In this document: piece after piece, positions 8,539 to 17,237 of the stretch | How the letters are laid out: every line of letters starts with the position of its first letter | Position numbering within the stretch: position 1 is the stretch's first letter | NCBI GenBank assembly: GCA_964251665.1 | Contig: CAXUKO010000015.1 | Location: forward strand, 102,178 to 166,177 | Direction of reading: 5' to 3' | Length of the DNA stretch: 64,000 bases | From: JBBQLG01 sp964251665 | Lineage (GTDB): Bacteria > Bacteroidota > Bacteroidia > Cytophagales > Spirosomataceae | The notes under the pieces: model-generated | Database searches by the model: none | The model's input: the letters and a program-made list of their open reading frames with translations, nothing else | Told to the model about the DNA's origin: nothing | Position numbers and translations under genes: made by a program

Positions 8539-8727
8539 ATGACAAAGACTCTTGAACAGGAACAACATGAGCATCAGGAACTACAGAAACGGATGGTGGC
8601 TGTAGCCCGGCGCATGATGGAAAGTAAACAGCAACTCCAGCAGGAGATGCGGGAAGATATGAAGAACCCCCAAATTCGGGCGGCCATCGATGAATTGAAA
8701 AAGCGGAATGCAAAACAGGCCGGTTAA
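8539..8727 (+). CDS. Small coiled-coil protein of unknown function
   Basis: A 62-residue, highly charged, mostly helical protein that is rich in Glu, Gln, Lys and Met and has no signal peptide or membrane segment. Heptad-like spacing of hydrophobic residues (QKRMVAVARRMM and onward) suggests a coiled coil. The ATG at 8539 is preferred to an upstream start at 8512 because the added residues overlap a candidate promoter element. Its last 20 bases overlap the start of the broken DUF6169-like gene, so the two were probably co-transcribed and perhaps translationally coupled. I do not recognise the family. Confidence 0.6.
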   Translation: MTKTLEQEQHEHQELQKRMVAVARRMMESKQQLQQEMREDMKNPQIRAAIDELKKRNAKQAG

Positions 8728-9222
8728 TGGGTACACGTATATTTTCTTGGGAGGAAATAACAATACATACTTCTTTGTTACTGAGCAACAGGTTGTTTAT
8801 GAACTGAAATTTAAACCCAGTCTACGTCTTTGGTAAGCAATCTGCTTTTACTGAATTCGCGTTTGAATTTGTTATAGATGTTGTGGAAAACCCGCATTCT
8901 AAACTACCTCAACGCGACGCTGCCATTCCCTGTTACGATAGCTACTATCTTTAACGACTTCTTTGCATTAAAGGAAACTGTTGTAGTCTACATATGCGAA
9001 AACGCAGATGGCCGTGCCGCTGTTCGCAATCGGAAATTTGGCCATTGGTTTGAACAGTTTCAATCAGGCAGTTTAAGTTTTATCAAGTTTGATTACCGCT
9101 TTGGCACCGATGCCGAGTTCTTTCTTACATCCCTTATCATGCGGATTGATAATCCCCGTATGGCTGACATAGTCACTTCGTTCCAAAAGCTTTCTCTTGA
9201 CTATGACCGAACGGACAAGTAA
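8708..9222 (+). pseudogene. DUF6169-like gene broken by two frameshifts
   Basis: Three overlapping frames read together as one protein of about 170 residues. Segment one starts at the ATG at 8708 (NGYTYIFLGGNNNTYFF, then YELKFKPS) and stops at 8834-8836. Segment two begins near 8823 in the next frame (YVFGKQSAFTEFAFEFVIDV, then NPHSKLPQRD). Segment three continues from about 8890 in the third frame (TIATIFNDFF, VVVYICENADG, RNRKFGHWFEQF, LIMRIDNPRM) to the stop at 9222. As I recall the family, this order (FEFVI, YIC, KFxxWF, a late DNP) is that of the Bacteroidota family DUF6169, whose function is unknown. Both shifts are in the same sense and lie near CCC runs, so sequencing error is possible. 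An intact ORF at 8878-9222 is only the last third. Confidence 0.65.
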
Positions 9223-9254
9223 AATCGGCTTCAAGCCTCAATAACTCACACCCA

Positions 9255-10016
9255 ATGCGTCCCTACATTCTTGCTGAAACCAATTACAAAGCCGCTCTCG
9301 AAACCCGGTTTGAGGTCGCTATTCTGCCCTGGGGTGCTACTGAGGCCCATAATTACCACCTGCCGTATGCGACCGACGTGATTGAAGCGGGGGCGATAGC
9401 CGCTGAAGCTGCTCGGCTGGCCTGGGAGCAGGAAGCAAAAGTAATTGTCCTGCCCACCGTGCCGTTTGGCGTACATACCGGTCAGACTGACATTCTACTG
9501 AATCTCAACATGAATCCCAGTACGCAGCTGCTGGTGCTTACCGATATCGTCGAGGTGCTAAACCGGCAGGGAATCCATAAACTGCTTATTCTGAACAGCC
9601 ATGGCGGAAATGACTTTAAGCAGATGATTCGGGAAGTGGGCGTTCAGTATCCCGATATGCTCATCAGCAGTTGTTTTGTATTCAATGTGCTGAAACGGTC
9701 GGAGTATTTCGACACGTTGGGCGATCATGCCGACGAAATGGAAACCAGTATCATGCTGCATATTGCGCCCGAACTGGTGCGTCCGCTGGAGGAGGCTGGC
9801 GATGGACAGGCTAAACGCTGGAAAGTAGCCGCTTTTAATGAAGGATGGGCCTGGGCCGAGCGGCAATGGTCGCGGGTATCAACCGACACAGGAATTGGCA
9901 ATCCGAAGACAGGAACCGCCGAAAAAGGAAAACGCTATTTCACTGACCTGACCGTAAAACTCAGCGGGCTACTGATTGCCCTTGCGCAGGCCGATACGCA
10001 GGATTTGTATGAATAA
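9255..10016 (+). CDS. Creatininase family amidohydrolase
   Basis: The 253-residue protein has the metal-binding signatures of the creatininase family. ILPWGATEAHNYHLPYATD contains the E-x-H and HLP motif with the following Asp. LILNSHGGND supplies a conserved His, and GDHADEMETS carries the acidic ligand near residue 165. Family members hydrolyse cyclic amides such as creatinine, or formamides in riboflavin, F420 and mycofactocin pathways. No neighbouring gene points to one of these, so the substrate is open. It is cytosolic, with no signal peptide. It ends just before a 60-base palindrome shared with the convergent aldolase gene. Confidence 0.87.
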   Translation: MRPYILAETNYKAALETRFEVAILPWGATEAHNYHLPYATDVIEAGAIAAEAARLAWEQEAKVIVLPTVPFGVHTGQTDILLNLNMNPSTQLLVLTDIVEVLNRQGIHKLLILNSHGGNDFKQMIREVGVQYPDMLISSCFVFNVLKRSEYFDTLGDHADEMETSIMLHIAPELVRPLEEAGDGQAKRWKVAAFNEGWAWAERQWSRVSTDTGIGNPKTGTAEKGKRYFTDLTVKLSGLLIALAQADTQDLYE

Positions 10017-10020
10017 TGTA

Positions 10021-10080
10021 GAACGCTGATTTTTATGATGGTTATGATCTAAATCATAACCATCATAAAAATCAGCGTTC
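10021..10080. terminator. Bidirectional terminator, 28-base perfect stem
   Basis: Bases 10021-10048 are the exact reverse complement of 10053-10080, with a four-base loop CTAA. The hairpin fills the gap between the convergent creatininase and aldolase genes and contains A/T runs in each arm, so it can serve both transcripts. Confidence 0.85.
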
Positions 10081-10086
10081 CATCAG

Positions 10087-11166
10087 TTATGCCAGCCGGT
10101 TGATGCAGTTCAGATCTTCAAACGCAACTTTCAACCGCTTTATCATGCTTTCTTCGCCTTTGCGGAGCCACACACGGGGATCGTAGTATTTTTTGTTCGG
10201 AGAATCCGGTCCTTCTGGGTTACCCAACTGGCTTTGTAGATAGCCTTCTTTGCTTTTATAATACTCCAGAATACCTTCCCAGGTTGACCACTGAACGTCG
10301 GTGTCGATGTTCATTTTTACGGCACCGTATTGAATGGCTTCGCGGATTTCGGCCCGGCTCGATCCTGACCCACCGTGGAATACGAAATTCACCGGCAGCG
10401 GACCCGTTCCGAAATGCTCCTGAATGTAATCCTGTGAGTTTTTCAGGATAATCGGCGACAGTTTCACGTTGCCGGGCTTATACACACCATGCACGTTACC
10501 GAAGGCAGCCGCAATGGTGAAGTTAGGCGAAATTTTCTTCAGCTCTTCGTAGGCGTAAGCTACTTCCGACGGCTGCGTGTAGAGTTTGGAATCGTCAACA
10601 TCCGAGTTGTCCACGCCATCTTCTTCTCCACCCGTAACACCTAATTCAATCTCCAGCGTCATGCCCATTTTGGCCATCCGCTCAAAATATTTGCAGGATA
10701 TTTCGATATTCTCCTCCAGCGGCTCTTCCGATAAGTCGAGCATGTGCGAACTGTAGAGCGGCTTGCCGGTCTGGTCGAAATGTTTCTCACTGGCGGTCAG
10801 CAACCCATCAATCCAGGGTAGTAATTTCTTGGCGCAGTGATCAGTATGCAGAATAACGGGTACCCCGTAGAGTTCAGCAATGTTGTGAATGTGCAGCGCA
10901 CCCGAGATCGAACCGGCAATGGCGGCCTGCTGCTTATCGTTGGGCAGACTCTTTCCCGCGTAAAAAATCCCGCCCCCATTGGAGAACTGGATGATGACCG
11001 GAGAGTTAACGGCTTTAGCCGTTTCGAGCACGGCATTGACCGAGTTGGTACCGACAACGTTGACCGCTGGAAGGGCATAATCATTCTCGTTGGCGTGACG
11101 GAAAATTTCGGAAACACCGTCGCCGGTGACGACGCCGGGGGCAAATCGGGTGGCTACTTCGCTCAT
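10087..11166 (-). CDS. fbaA: Class II fructose-bisphosphate aldolase
   Basis: This glycolytic and gluconeogenic enzyme reversibly splits fructose-1,6-bisphosphate into dihydroxyacetone phosphate and glyceraldehyde-3-phosphate. At 359 residues it has the length of the E. coli FbaA type (class IIA). The zinc and catalytic motif VILHTDHCAKK places Asp109 and His110 at the same numbers as in E. coli. Further signatures are LEIELGVTGGEEDGVD near residue 170, AAAFGNVHGVY (zinc His), FVFHGGSGS and MNIDTDVQW. It is cytosolic. The gene is monocistronic, with a terminator on its 3' side and a long non-coding region upstream. Confidence 0.97.
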   Translation of the reverse strand: MSEVATRFAPGVVTGDGVSEIFRHANENDYALPAVNVVGTNSVNAVLETAKAVNSPVIIQFSNGGGIFYAGKSLPNDKQQAAIAGSISGALHIHNIAELYGVPVILHTDHCAKKLLPWIDGLLTASEKHFDQTGKPLYSSHMLDLSEEPLEENIEISCKYFERMAKMGMTLEIELGVTGGEEDGVDNSDVDDSKLYTQPSEVAYAYEELKKISPNFTIAAAFGNVHGVYKPGNVKLSPIILKNSQDYIQEHFGTGPLPVNFVFHGGSGSSRAEIREAIQYGAVKMNIDTDVQWSTWEGILEYYKSKEGYLQSQLGNPEGPDSPNKKYYDPRVWLRKGEESMIKRLKVAFEDLNCINRLA

Positions 11167-11997
11167 GATGTAAAGGGATTAACGAACTGGATTAAACGTA
11201 AATTTTGGCTAAAACCGAGATAAAATTTACCGAATCAAAGGCAATGCCTGTTACCGGGAAATTATACCGGCAAGGTACGGCATATTTTGCTGATTGCCGT
11301 TTGCCGGGTCAGGAAAGCTAAACTGATGGAACTGGCTTTGAGTCCGGCGCGTAAGCTGTTGCGCCAAGAGAGCGGGATTATATAGTGGATCGATGCACGG
11401 TTTACATGAAGATGGTGGTCTTCGTTATGCATTGCCTTAGGGTAGCAAGTCAGGTCGGGCGGCTGCCTGCGTATCAAACAGATGACCGGACGAGCGAACT
11501 TATTCCGCCGGTAAATTGAATTTATCCGTTATAAATTATCCTTAATCATTGTCGTGAATTTGGGGAAATTAATGACCTTTGTACCGAACATTTGTTCATG
11601 CGTTCCGCAATCAGTACGTACGCGCTCAACTCCCGTTAGATAACGCTTACTCAGTTGGCTCAACGGTCAACGTGACCATAAGCTCCCCGCTTGATTGTAC
11701 TGCCTAAATTCATCTGGTTATTTCTACATTTTTTATTGCCGTATACAACGCGCTGCTAGGCTTTTCCGGCTGGCTTCTTTGGGCATTTCAGCCTGCTGAG
11801 TTCGCTTTAGCCTGCCGTTTTAACCTGCTAAGTCGGGCGTTGCGAGAGCGTGGCGGTTAGGGAGCTGCGGGACGGCCGTTCCGGATTTTAGTTCAGCTGC
11901 AACTACGCTTAGCTTAATACGAAGACTCATATTGTCGTCTCTTTCGTACGTTTATCAGTTCCCACTTACACCATTCACCAGCACAAACACATTGTAC
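11167..11997. other. Long intergenic region between divergent fbaA and the metalloprotease gene
   Basis: These 831 bases hold no convincing gene on either strand. A minus-strand ORF at 11262-11477 looks random. The region must contain the fbaA promoter and the promoter and long leader of the metalloprotease gene. A 13-base inverted repeat, GGTCA-ACG-TGACC at 11665-11677, is the only operator-like element I can see. The T-rich stretch 11700-11830 shows loosely repeated GCCTGC and GCTGAG motifs but no defined structure. Confidence 0.6.
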
Positions 11998-14900
11998 ATG
12001 AATTTAAGATTTACCTTACGAACAGCCGGCCTTTTATTGTTTGTAGTCCTGAATTGTCTTGTCGCAAAAGCACAGACAGGCTATTTCCAGCCGATCTCCT
12101 CGTCTCAGGCGCGGCTGGCAGCACCAGCAATAGAGGGTATCCGTAACTTTTCGCTGTATACGCTTAACGTAAGCGAGCTGCGCAGTTATCTGGCTAAAGC
12201 GCCCCTCGAATTCCATAACAACGGAACGTCGCTGCGACTCGAAATCCCATTGCCAAATGGAACAATAGAGGCTTTTTCCATGCTGGAATCGCCCATTTTA
12301 GCTCCAGCAGTGGCCGCCCGACATCCCGAAATCAAAACGTATACCGGCAAGGGTGAAACCCACAAAGGCTATACAGTTCGGCTGAGTTTTACGGCCAGCG
12401 GTTTCGATGCGATCATTTTGGGCGTAGGGGGCGATGCGATTTATTACACCAAAGCATCTGCCAAACCTACTGAAGCGGTTTATGCGGCTTATTTCGCCAG
12501 GGACGCCAAACGGTCGGATACCGCCAAACCGTTTAGTGCTACCGATAAATGTGGCAGTATTGCGCCAGCCATTAACACCCAGCAGTCGACCAAAACAGAC
12601 CGACAGGGTCGTCTCACTGTCATCGCAAACAATACCGGTACTACCCTGCGTACATTCCGGCTGGCCCTGGCTGCCACGGGTGAATTTACGGCGCAGAAAG
12701 GGGCCGGAAATGTAACTACCGCATTTAATGCCTTGGTTGGCTACGTGAACCGGATGAATGCGGTCTACCGCACAGAACTCAGCGTGGCGTTTACGCTGGT
12801 TAGTGATGAGAGTCTGGTTTTCCCCAATGCGGCCACCGATCCGTATACCAACACGGATCAAAGCAAGATGCTGGATGAGAATCAGGCCAAAATAGACCTT
12901 GCTATCGGTAATGCCAACTACGACGTTGGTCACGTGCTGGGAACGGCAGGCGGCTCGGGTGGGGGCGTTGCCGTGACGCCATCGGTTTGTGTAACGGGTA
13001 GCAAAGCACAGGGAGCCTCTGGTGTTGGTGATGGGTCATTTGCCGCCGTTTTCGACGATCAGCTGATCAGCCACGAAATAGGCCATCAGTTTGGCATGAG
13101 CCATACCTTCAACAGCAGCCTGCCCGTCTGCACCACCCGGGAGGCTACGACCTCCGTTGAACCCGGGGCCGGAACAACCATCATGAGTTATGGGTACACC
13201 TGCGACAATTCGACCGGCAATGATAATTACGAAACCCCCGCCTACCAGCCTTTTCTGAATTTTCATACGGTCAGCTACCAGCAGGCAGCCACGTACATCA
13301 ATACCCTGTCCTGTTTTAGCAGCACGGTACTGACCAATCTCGTTCCGGTCATCAGTGGGCTCCCGGCGAGTACAACGATTCCTAAGTCAACGCCATTTAC
13401 CCTGTCGGCGACGGGCAGCGATGGTAATGCGGGCGATGTGCTCACGTATTCGTGGGAGGGAACTAACATAGGCACTATTGTTCCCGATGGCACAACCTTA
13501 CCCAATACCGCGCTACCACCTTTTTTCAGGAGCTACCAGCCGGTTTCAACCGGTACGAGATACTTCCCCCGTTTATCAGCTATTCTGGACGGCACCAACT
13601 ACGCCAAAGGGGATAAACTGCCCTCAGTAGGTATTACCACGACACACCGACTGACCGTGCGTGATAACGCAGGTGGACTTACATACAGCGAAGTCGTGGT
13701 AACGGTTGACGGCAATTCCGGGCCATTTCTGGAGACGACCAACCTGGTGGGCGCCTATCCCGGTAATTCAACCAAAACCATTACCTGGAGTGTAGCAAAC
13801 ACAACGGCCGCACCGGTGAACTGCGCTAACGTTGATATTCTGTTGTCGACCGATGGTGGCCAGACATTCCCTACCATACTGGTAGCTAATACGCCCAACG
13901 ATGGCAGCGAACCGGTTGTGTTGCCGGCCGTATTGACCACAACTGCCCGTATTAAAGTGGTTAGCAGCAACAATATTTTCTTCGATATTTCGAACGCTAA
14001 CTTCTCCATTACGGCTCCTGAGGTTGTAGCCCTGGCCGTAAATCTGACGGCCAGCCCAACGGCAATACTAACAACGGGGACAACGACTTTATCGGCAACG
14101 GTATCGGGTGGTACTACGCCATACATCTATGCATTCAGCGGGCCGGGTACGATTACGCAGGTCAACACCAGTGCCAACACCGCTACTGTAACGGGCTTGG
14201 TAGCAGGGGTACAAACCTTCACGGTCACGGCTACGGATGCCACTTCGCCCACTACTCAGAGTATCATGGGTACGGTTAATGTAACCGTTACGGCTCCCGT
14301 TCCTGTTGTTGGCCTCACCAGTCCCGATTCGGTTGCCACCGAAGGCGGTGGTCGGGTTAATTTAGTGGCGGGCACTAATCTGGTATTAAAGCGCAGCCGT
14401 GTTGCCTCCGGAAATTCTGACGTAACATACAGTGACCCCGCCACCCTGCGTTTCGAGCGCAACAATACGGTGGGCGAGTTGGTGGTCCGGTACAGCCTTG
14501 GCGGGTCGGCGGCTGGTGGTAACGACTACGTTGCCTTACCCGGTTCGGTGACGTTTGCCAACGGAGAATCGGTGCAACTTGTTGAAGTAGACCCCATCGA
14601 TGACGAATCGGCTGAAGGCGATGAAACTTTAGTCGTTACGATGATAGACGGTGCTGACTATGACCCAATTAAGGCGGACGACAGTGCAACCATAACCATT
14701 AAGGATAATGATTCGGTAGCACCGACCGGTCCGGCTACGCTGACCATCACCAGCTTCAACTGTTTCAGCACTAACGGTGCCCTGAGCAGTGTAGATTTTG
14801 TGGTAGGCTATAGCGATGGTACGTTTACACCTGCCCTGCCGCTACTGTTCATCAACGGAGTGACGAATAAAGGGGTGTTAGGTCAGAGCTACAGCTTCCC

Positions 14901-15894
14901 CTTCGATCAGAATGTGAGTACGCTCACCATTGCCGATCAGGACACCTACGCGCCTTACTTTACCTGGAATTTCCGGAACGCCTGTGCCACACCAACCACT
15001 CCACCGACGCCACCGGTTCCTCCTACAGGTCCGGCTACACTGACGATCACCAGCTTCAACTGTTACACTACCAACGGTGCGCTGAGTAGCGTAGACTTTG
15101 TAGTGGGCTACACCGATGGGACGTTTACGCCAGCTTTACCGTTGCTGTTCATCAACGGGGTGACGGACAAGGGCGCACTTGGTCAGAGTTATACGTTTCC
15201 CTTTGATCAGAACCAGAACACCCTGCCCATTGCCGATCAGGCGTCTCGCTCAGTCTACTTCGTGTGGAACTTCCGTAATGCCTGTGCTGGCCCGGTAACG
15301 CCACCGACGCCACCGGTTCCCCCGACCGGTCCGGCTACACTGACGATCACCAGCTTCAACTGTTACACTACCAACGGTGCGCTGAGTAGCGTAGACTTTG
15401 TAGTGGGCTACACCGATGGGACGTTTACGCCAGCTTTACCGTTGCTGTTCATCAACGGGGTGACGGACAAGGGCGCACTTGGTCAGAGTTATACGTTTCC
15501 CTTTGATCAGAACCAGAACACCCTGCCCATTGCCGATCAGGCCTCCCGTTCGGTTTACTTCGTGTGGAACTTCCGTAATGCCTGCGCCACCAAAGTTGGT
15601 CAACCGTTCCCCTTCCGGTTAGCTGCCGAACCTGTTACGCCCCTACAGGTACACGTGCTGGGGAATCCGGTCGGCGATGCGGTAGAAGTTGAGGTAACGG
15701 GTGCCGAAGGTAGCTCACTGAATTTGTATCTGACTGATATTCAGGGAAGGGCAGTGGCCCAGCACCGTGTAGAGCAGGCGCGCGCTGTAGAGCCGGTACG
15801 CTTTGTCGTAAAACAACAGCCAACGGGTGTGCTGTTGCTGCGGACCGCGACGCCTACTCAGACGAAGCTGATTCGGATTCTGAAAGCTGATTAA
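11998..15894 (+). CDS. Large T9SS-secreted zinc metalloprotease with tandem modules
   Basis: The 1298-residue protein starts at the ATG at 11998, directly before a signal peptide ending in VAKAQ. A 22-residue upstream extension from 11932 is unlikely. After a propeptide-like region, the zinc motif HEIGHQFGMSH (residues 359-369) and a Met-turn IMSYGY (Met396) identify a metzincin of the reprolysin-like (M12B) type. Downstream are Ig/PKD-like domains and a Calx-beta-like domain (about 780-910). Three modules of about 85-100 residues follow, each running from ITSFNC to WNFRNAC, then a T9SS C-terminal sorting domain (VHVLGNPVGD to the end). Modules two and three are almost identical at DNA level. 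It is predicted to be exported and attached outside the cell. Substrate unknown. Confidence 0.88.
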   Translation: MNLRFTLRTAGLLLFVVLNCLVAKAQTGYFQPISSSQARLAAPAIEGIRNFSLYTLNVSELRSYLAKAPLEFHNNGTSLRLEIPLPNGTIEAFSMLESPILAPAVAARHPEIKTYTGKGETHKGYTVRLSFTASGFDAIILGVGGDAIYYTKASAKPTEAVYAAYFARDAKRSDTAKPFSATDKCGSIAPAINTQQSTKTDRQGRLTVIANNTGTTLRTFRLALAATGEFTAQKGAGNVTTAFNALVGYVNRMNAVYRTELSVAFTLVSDESLVFPNAATDPYTNTDQSKMLDENQAKIDLAIGNANYDVGHVLGTAGGSGGGVAVTPSVCVTGSKAQGASGVGDGSFAAVFDDQLISHEIGHQFGMSHTFNSSLPVCTTREATTSVEPGAGTTIMSYGYTCDNSTGNDNYETPAYQPFLNFHTVSYQQAATYINTLSCFSSTVLTNLVPVISGLPASTTIPKSTPFTLSATGSDGNAGDVLTYSWEGTNIGTIVPDGTTLPNTALPPFFRSYQPVSTGTRYFPRLSAILDGTNYAKGDKLPSVGITTTHRLTVRDNAGGLTYSEVVVTVDGNSGPFLETTNLVGAYPGNSTKTITWSVANTTAAPVNCANVDILLSTDGGQTFPTILVANTPNDGSEPVVLPAVLTTTARIKVVSSNNIFFDISNANFSITAPEVVALAVNLTASPTAILTTGTTTLSATVSGGTTPYIYAFSGPGTITQVNTSANTATVTGLVAGVQTFTVTATDATSPTTQSIMGTVNVTVTAPVPVVGLTSPDSVATEGGGRVNLVAGTNLVLKRSRVASGNSDVTYSDPATLRFERNNTVGELVVRYSLGGSAAGGNDYVALPGSVTFANGESVQLVEVDPIDDESAEGDETLVVTMIDGADYDPIKADDSATITIKDNDSVAPTGPATLTITSFNCFSTNGALSSVDFVVGYSDGTFTPALPLLFINGVTNKGVLGQSYSFPFDQNVSTLTIADQDTYAPYFTWNFRNACATPTTPPTPPVPPTGPATLTITSFNCYTTNGALSSVDFVVGYTDGTFTPALPLLFINGVTDKGALGQSYTFPFDQNQNTLPIADQASRSVYFVWNFRNACAGPVTPPTPPVPPTGPATLTITSFNCYTTNGALSSVDFVVGYTDGTFTPALPLLFINGVTDKGALGQSYTFPFDQNQNTLPIADQASRSVYFVWNFRNACATKVGQPFPFRLAAEPVTPLQVHVLGNPVGDAVEVEVTGAEGSSLNLYLTDIQGRAVAQHRVEQARAVEPVRFVVKQQPTGVLLLRTATPTQTKLIRILKAD
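14720..15595 (+). repeat. Three tandem modules inside the metalloprotease gene, period about 300 bases
   Basis: Unit 1 spans about 14728-14990, unit 2 about 15032-15290 and unit 3 about 15332-15590. Units 2 and 3 have an exact 300-base period. The 200 or so bases from about 15032 to 15240 are identical to 15332-15540, whereas unit 1 has diverged at many positions. Each unit is preceded by a Thr/Pro linker and encodes one Cys-to-Cys module. Confidence 0.9.
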
Positions 15895-15917
15895 GCGGCT
15901 CTCACCCAATACAGACT

Positions 15918-15953
15918 GAACAGTGCCCTGGCTTCCCGGTCAGGGCATTGTTC
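15918..15953 (+). terminator. Terminator after the metalloprotease gene
   Basis: A 13-base stem (15918-15930 with 15941-15953, one G-T pair) and a 10-base loop lie 24 bases after the stop. CGTTTAT follows, which is a weak T-tract. Confidence 0.7.
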
Positions 15954-16082
15954 GTTTATAGACGTGGAAAGAGGCAGAAATTGATTTGGTGAGACCGTTA
16001 GCGCAGGAAATCCCGCCCGGGGTTGACTTTATTTTCCCATTGACTGTTTCTATGATACACCCGTCGATCAGTCACCAGGAAT

Positions 16083-16592
16083 ATGCAGAATATCAGTACG
16101 CTTTTTAATGTGTTTCCCCGGCCCGGCCATATTGAGTGGATCGGTATCCGACCCGAACGGGGCGCTCCCATTCAGGTTGTGCCAACGGCAGACGTTGTAC
16201 GGGGCAACGGCATAGTGGGTGACCGGTACAATGGCAAGAGCGGCACCCGCGATATAACGCTGATCCAGGCCGAACACCTGCCCGCCATTGCTGCTATGGT
16301 AGGCCGCGAAACTGTTGACCCCGCTGATCTGCGCCGGAATCTGGTGGTGTCGGGGCTGAATTTACTGGCACTTAAGGATCATCAGGTGCAGATCGGAAAT
16401 GAAGTGGTATTGGCTGTAACGGGACAATGCCATCCCTGCTCGAAAATGGAAACCACCCTTGGGCCGGGTGGCTACAACGCCGTTCGCGGGCATGGCGGAC
16501 TAACGGCCCGTGTTATTCGTGGCGGTACCATTCGGGTGGGCGATACGGTGCGGGTAATTACTGAAAAAGTAACCCCTGACCTACTGAAATAA
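16083..16592 (+). CDS. MOSC domain-containing protein
   Basis: The 169-residue protein is essentially a single MOSC (molybdenum cofactor sulfurase C-terminal) domain. Typical features are VVRGNGIVGDRY, the middle DLRRNLVVSGLNL (the family's R-R-N-h-h-h-x-G pattern), and GQCHPCSKME. The cysteine in GQCHPC is the one thought to carry sulfur or bind the cofactor. YiiM-type MOSC proteins reduce N-hydroxylated compounds or deliver sulfur, and which one applies here is not visible. Its 3' end overlaps the convergent HAD gene by 12 bases, so no separate terminator fits between them. Confidence 0.85.
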   Translation: MQNISTLFNVFPRPGHIEWIGIRPERGAPIQVVPTADVVRGNGIVGDRYNGKSGTRDITLIQAEHLPAIAAMVGRETVDPADLRRNLVVSGLNLLALKDHQVQIGNEVVLAVTGQCHPCSKMETTLGPGGYNAVRGHGGLTARVIRGGTIRVGDTVRVITEKVTPDLLK

Positions 16593-17237
16593 AGCCATAA
16601 ACCGCGCTACGCTCATTTCCCGAAAATCGGTAATGACATCGTTCACCAGTGGGCGAAGGGCATCCGCCGTTTCGGTCGTAGCGACGCCAACGACTTTCGC
16701 TCCGGCGGCCAGTCCTGCCTGAATACCCGTCATGGAGTCTTCAAAGACCACACTGTCGGCGGGCGTCGTACCGATTACAGCCATCGCCTGCTGGTAAATT
16801 TCCGGATCGGGCTTCGGACGCGTCACCATACTTTCATTCAGTAACGCATCGAAGTAAGGCCGCAAATCAAGCTGATCGACCACAAAATCAAGGTTTTCGA
16901 CGGGAGCCGATGTGCCGACAGCCGTGCGGATACCAGCGGCTTTAAGGGCCTTCAGGAAGTCGATCAGGCCGGGCAGCGCTACAATTTCGGGCTGATAGAT
17001 TTCACGAAATAACGCTTCTTTCTCGTCGGCCAACTGCCGGGCGCGCCCGGGTTCCAACTCCTGTCCGGCGAACAGATGGGCCAGAATCGCATCGTTATGT
17101 TTGCCGGAGATGTGTTCCAGAAACTCGGCGTCGGTCAGGGTTTTCCCGTTGCGGTGGTAGTAATCGCGCCAGGCGCGTTTATGGTAGTGGTTCGTATTAA
17201 CGATCACTCCATCCATATCAAAAATAGCGGCTTTCAT
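16581..17237 (-). CDS. HAD superfamily hydrolase, beta-phosphoglucomutase-like
   Basis: The 218-residue protein has all four HAD motifs: FDMDGVIVNT (nucleophile Asp7 and acid Asp9), GTSAPVEN, the lysine in TRPKPDPEIY, and VFEDSMTGIQAG. The helical cap between motifs one and two is the C1 cap of the beta-phosphoglucomutase and sugar-phosphatase group. It probably dephosphorylates or isomerises a small sugar phosphate. Its start overlaps the stop of the MFS gene by four bases (17234-17237), so both are almost certainly one operon. That suggests the phosphatase acts on something linked to the transported compound. Confidence 0.88.
   Translation of the reverse strand: MKAAIFDMDGVIVNTNHYHKRAWRDYYHRNGKTLTDAEFLEHISGKHNDAILAHLFAGQELEPGRARQLADEKEALFREIYQPEIVALPGLIDFLKALKAAGIRTAVGTSAPVENLDFVVDQLDLRPYFDALLNESMVTRPKPDPEIYQQAMAVIGTTPADSVVFEDSMTGIQAGLAAGAKVVGVATTETADALRPLVNDVITDFREMSVARFMALFQ

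Noticed and set aside
11262..11477. 71-residue minus-strand ORF in the fbaA upstream region
   Set aside because: Composition looks random, no start context and no family resemblance.
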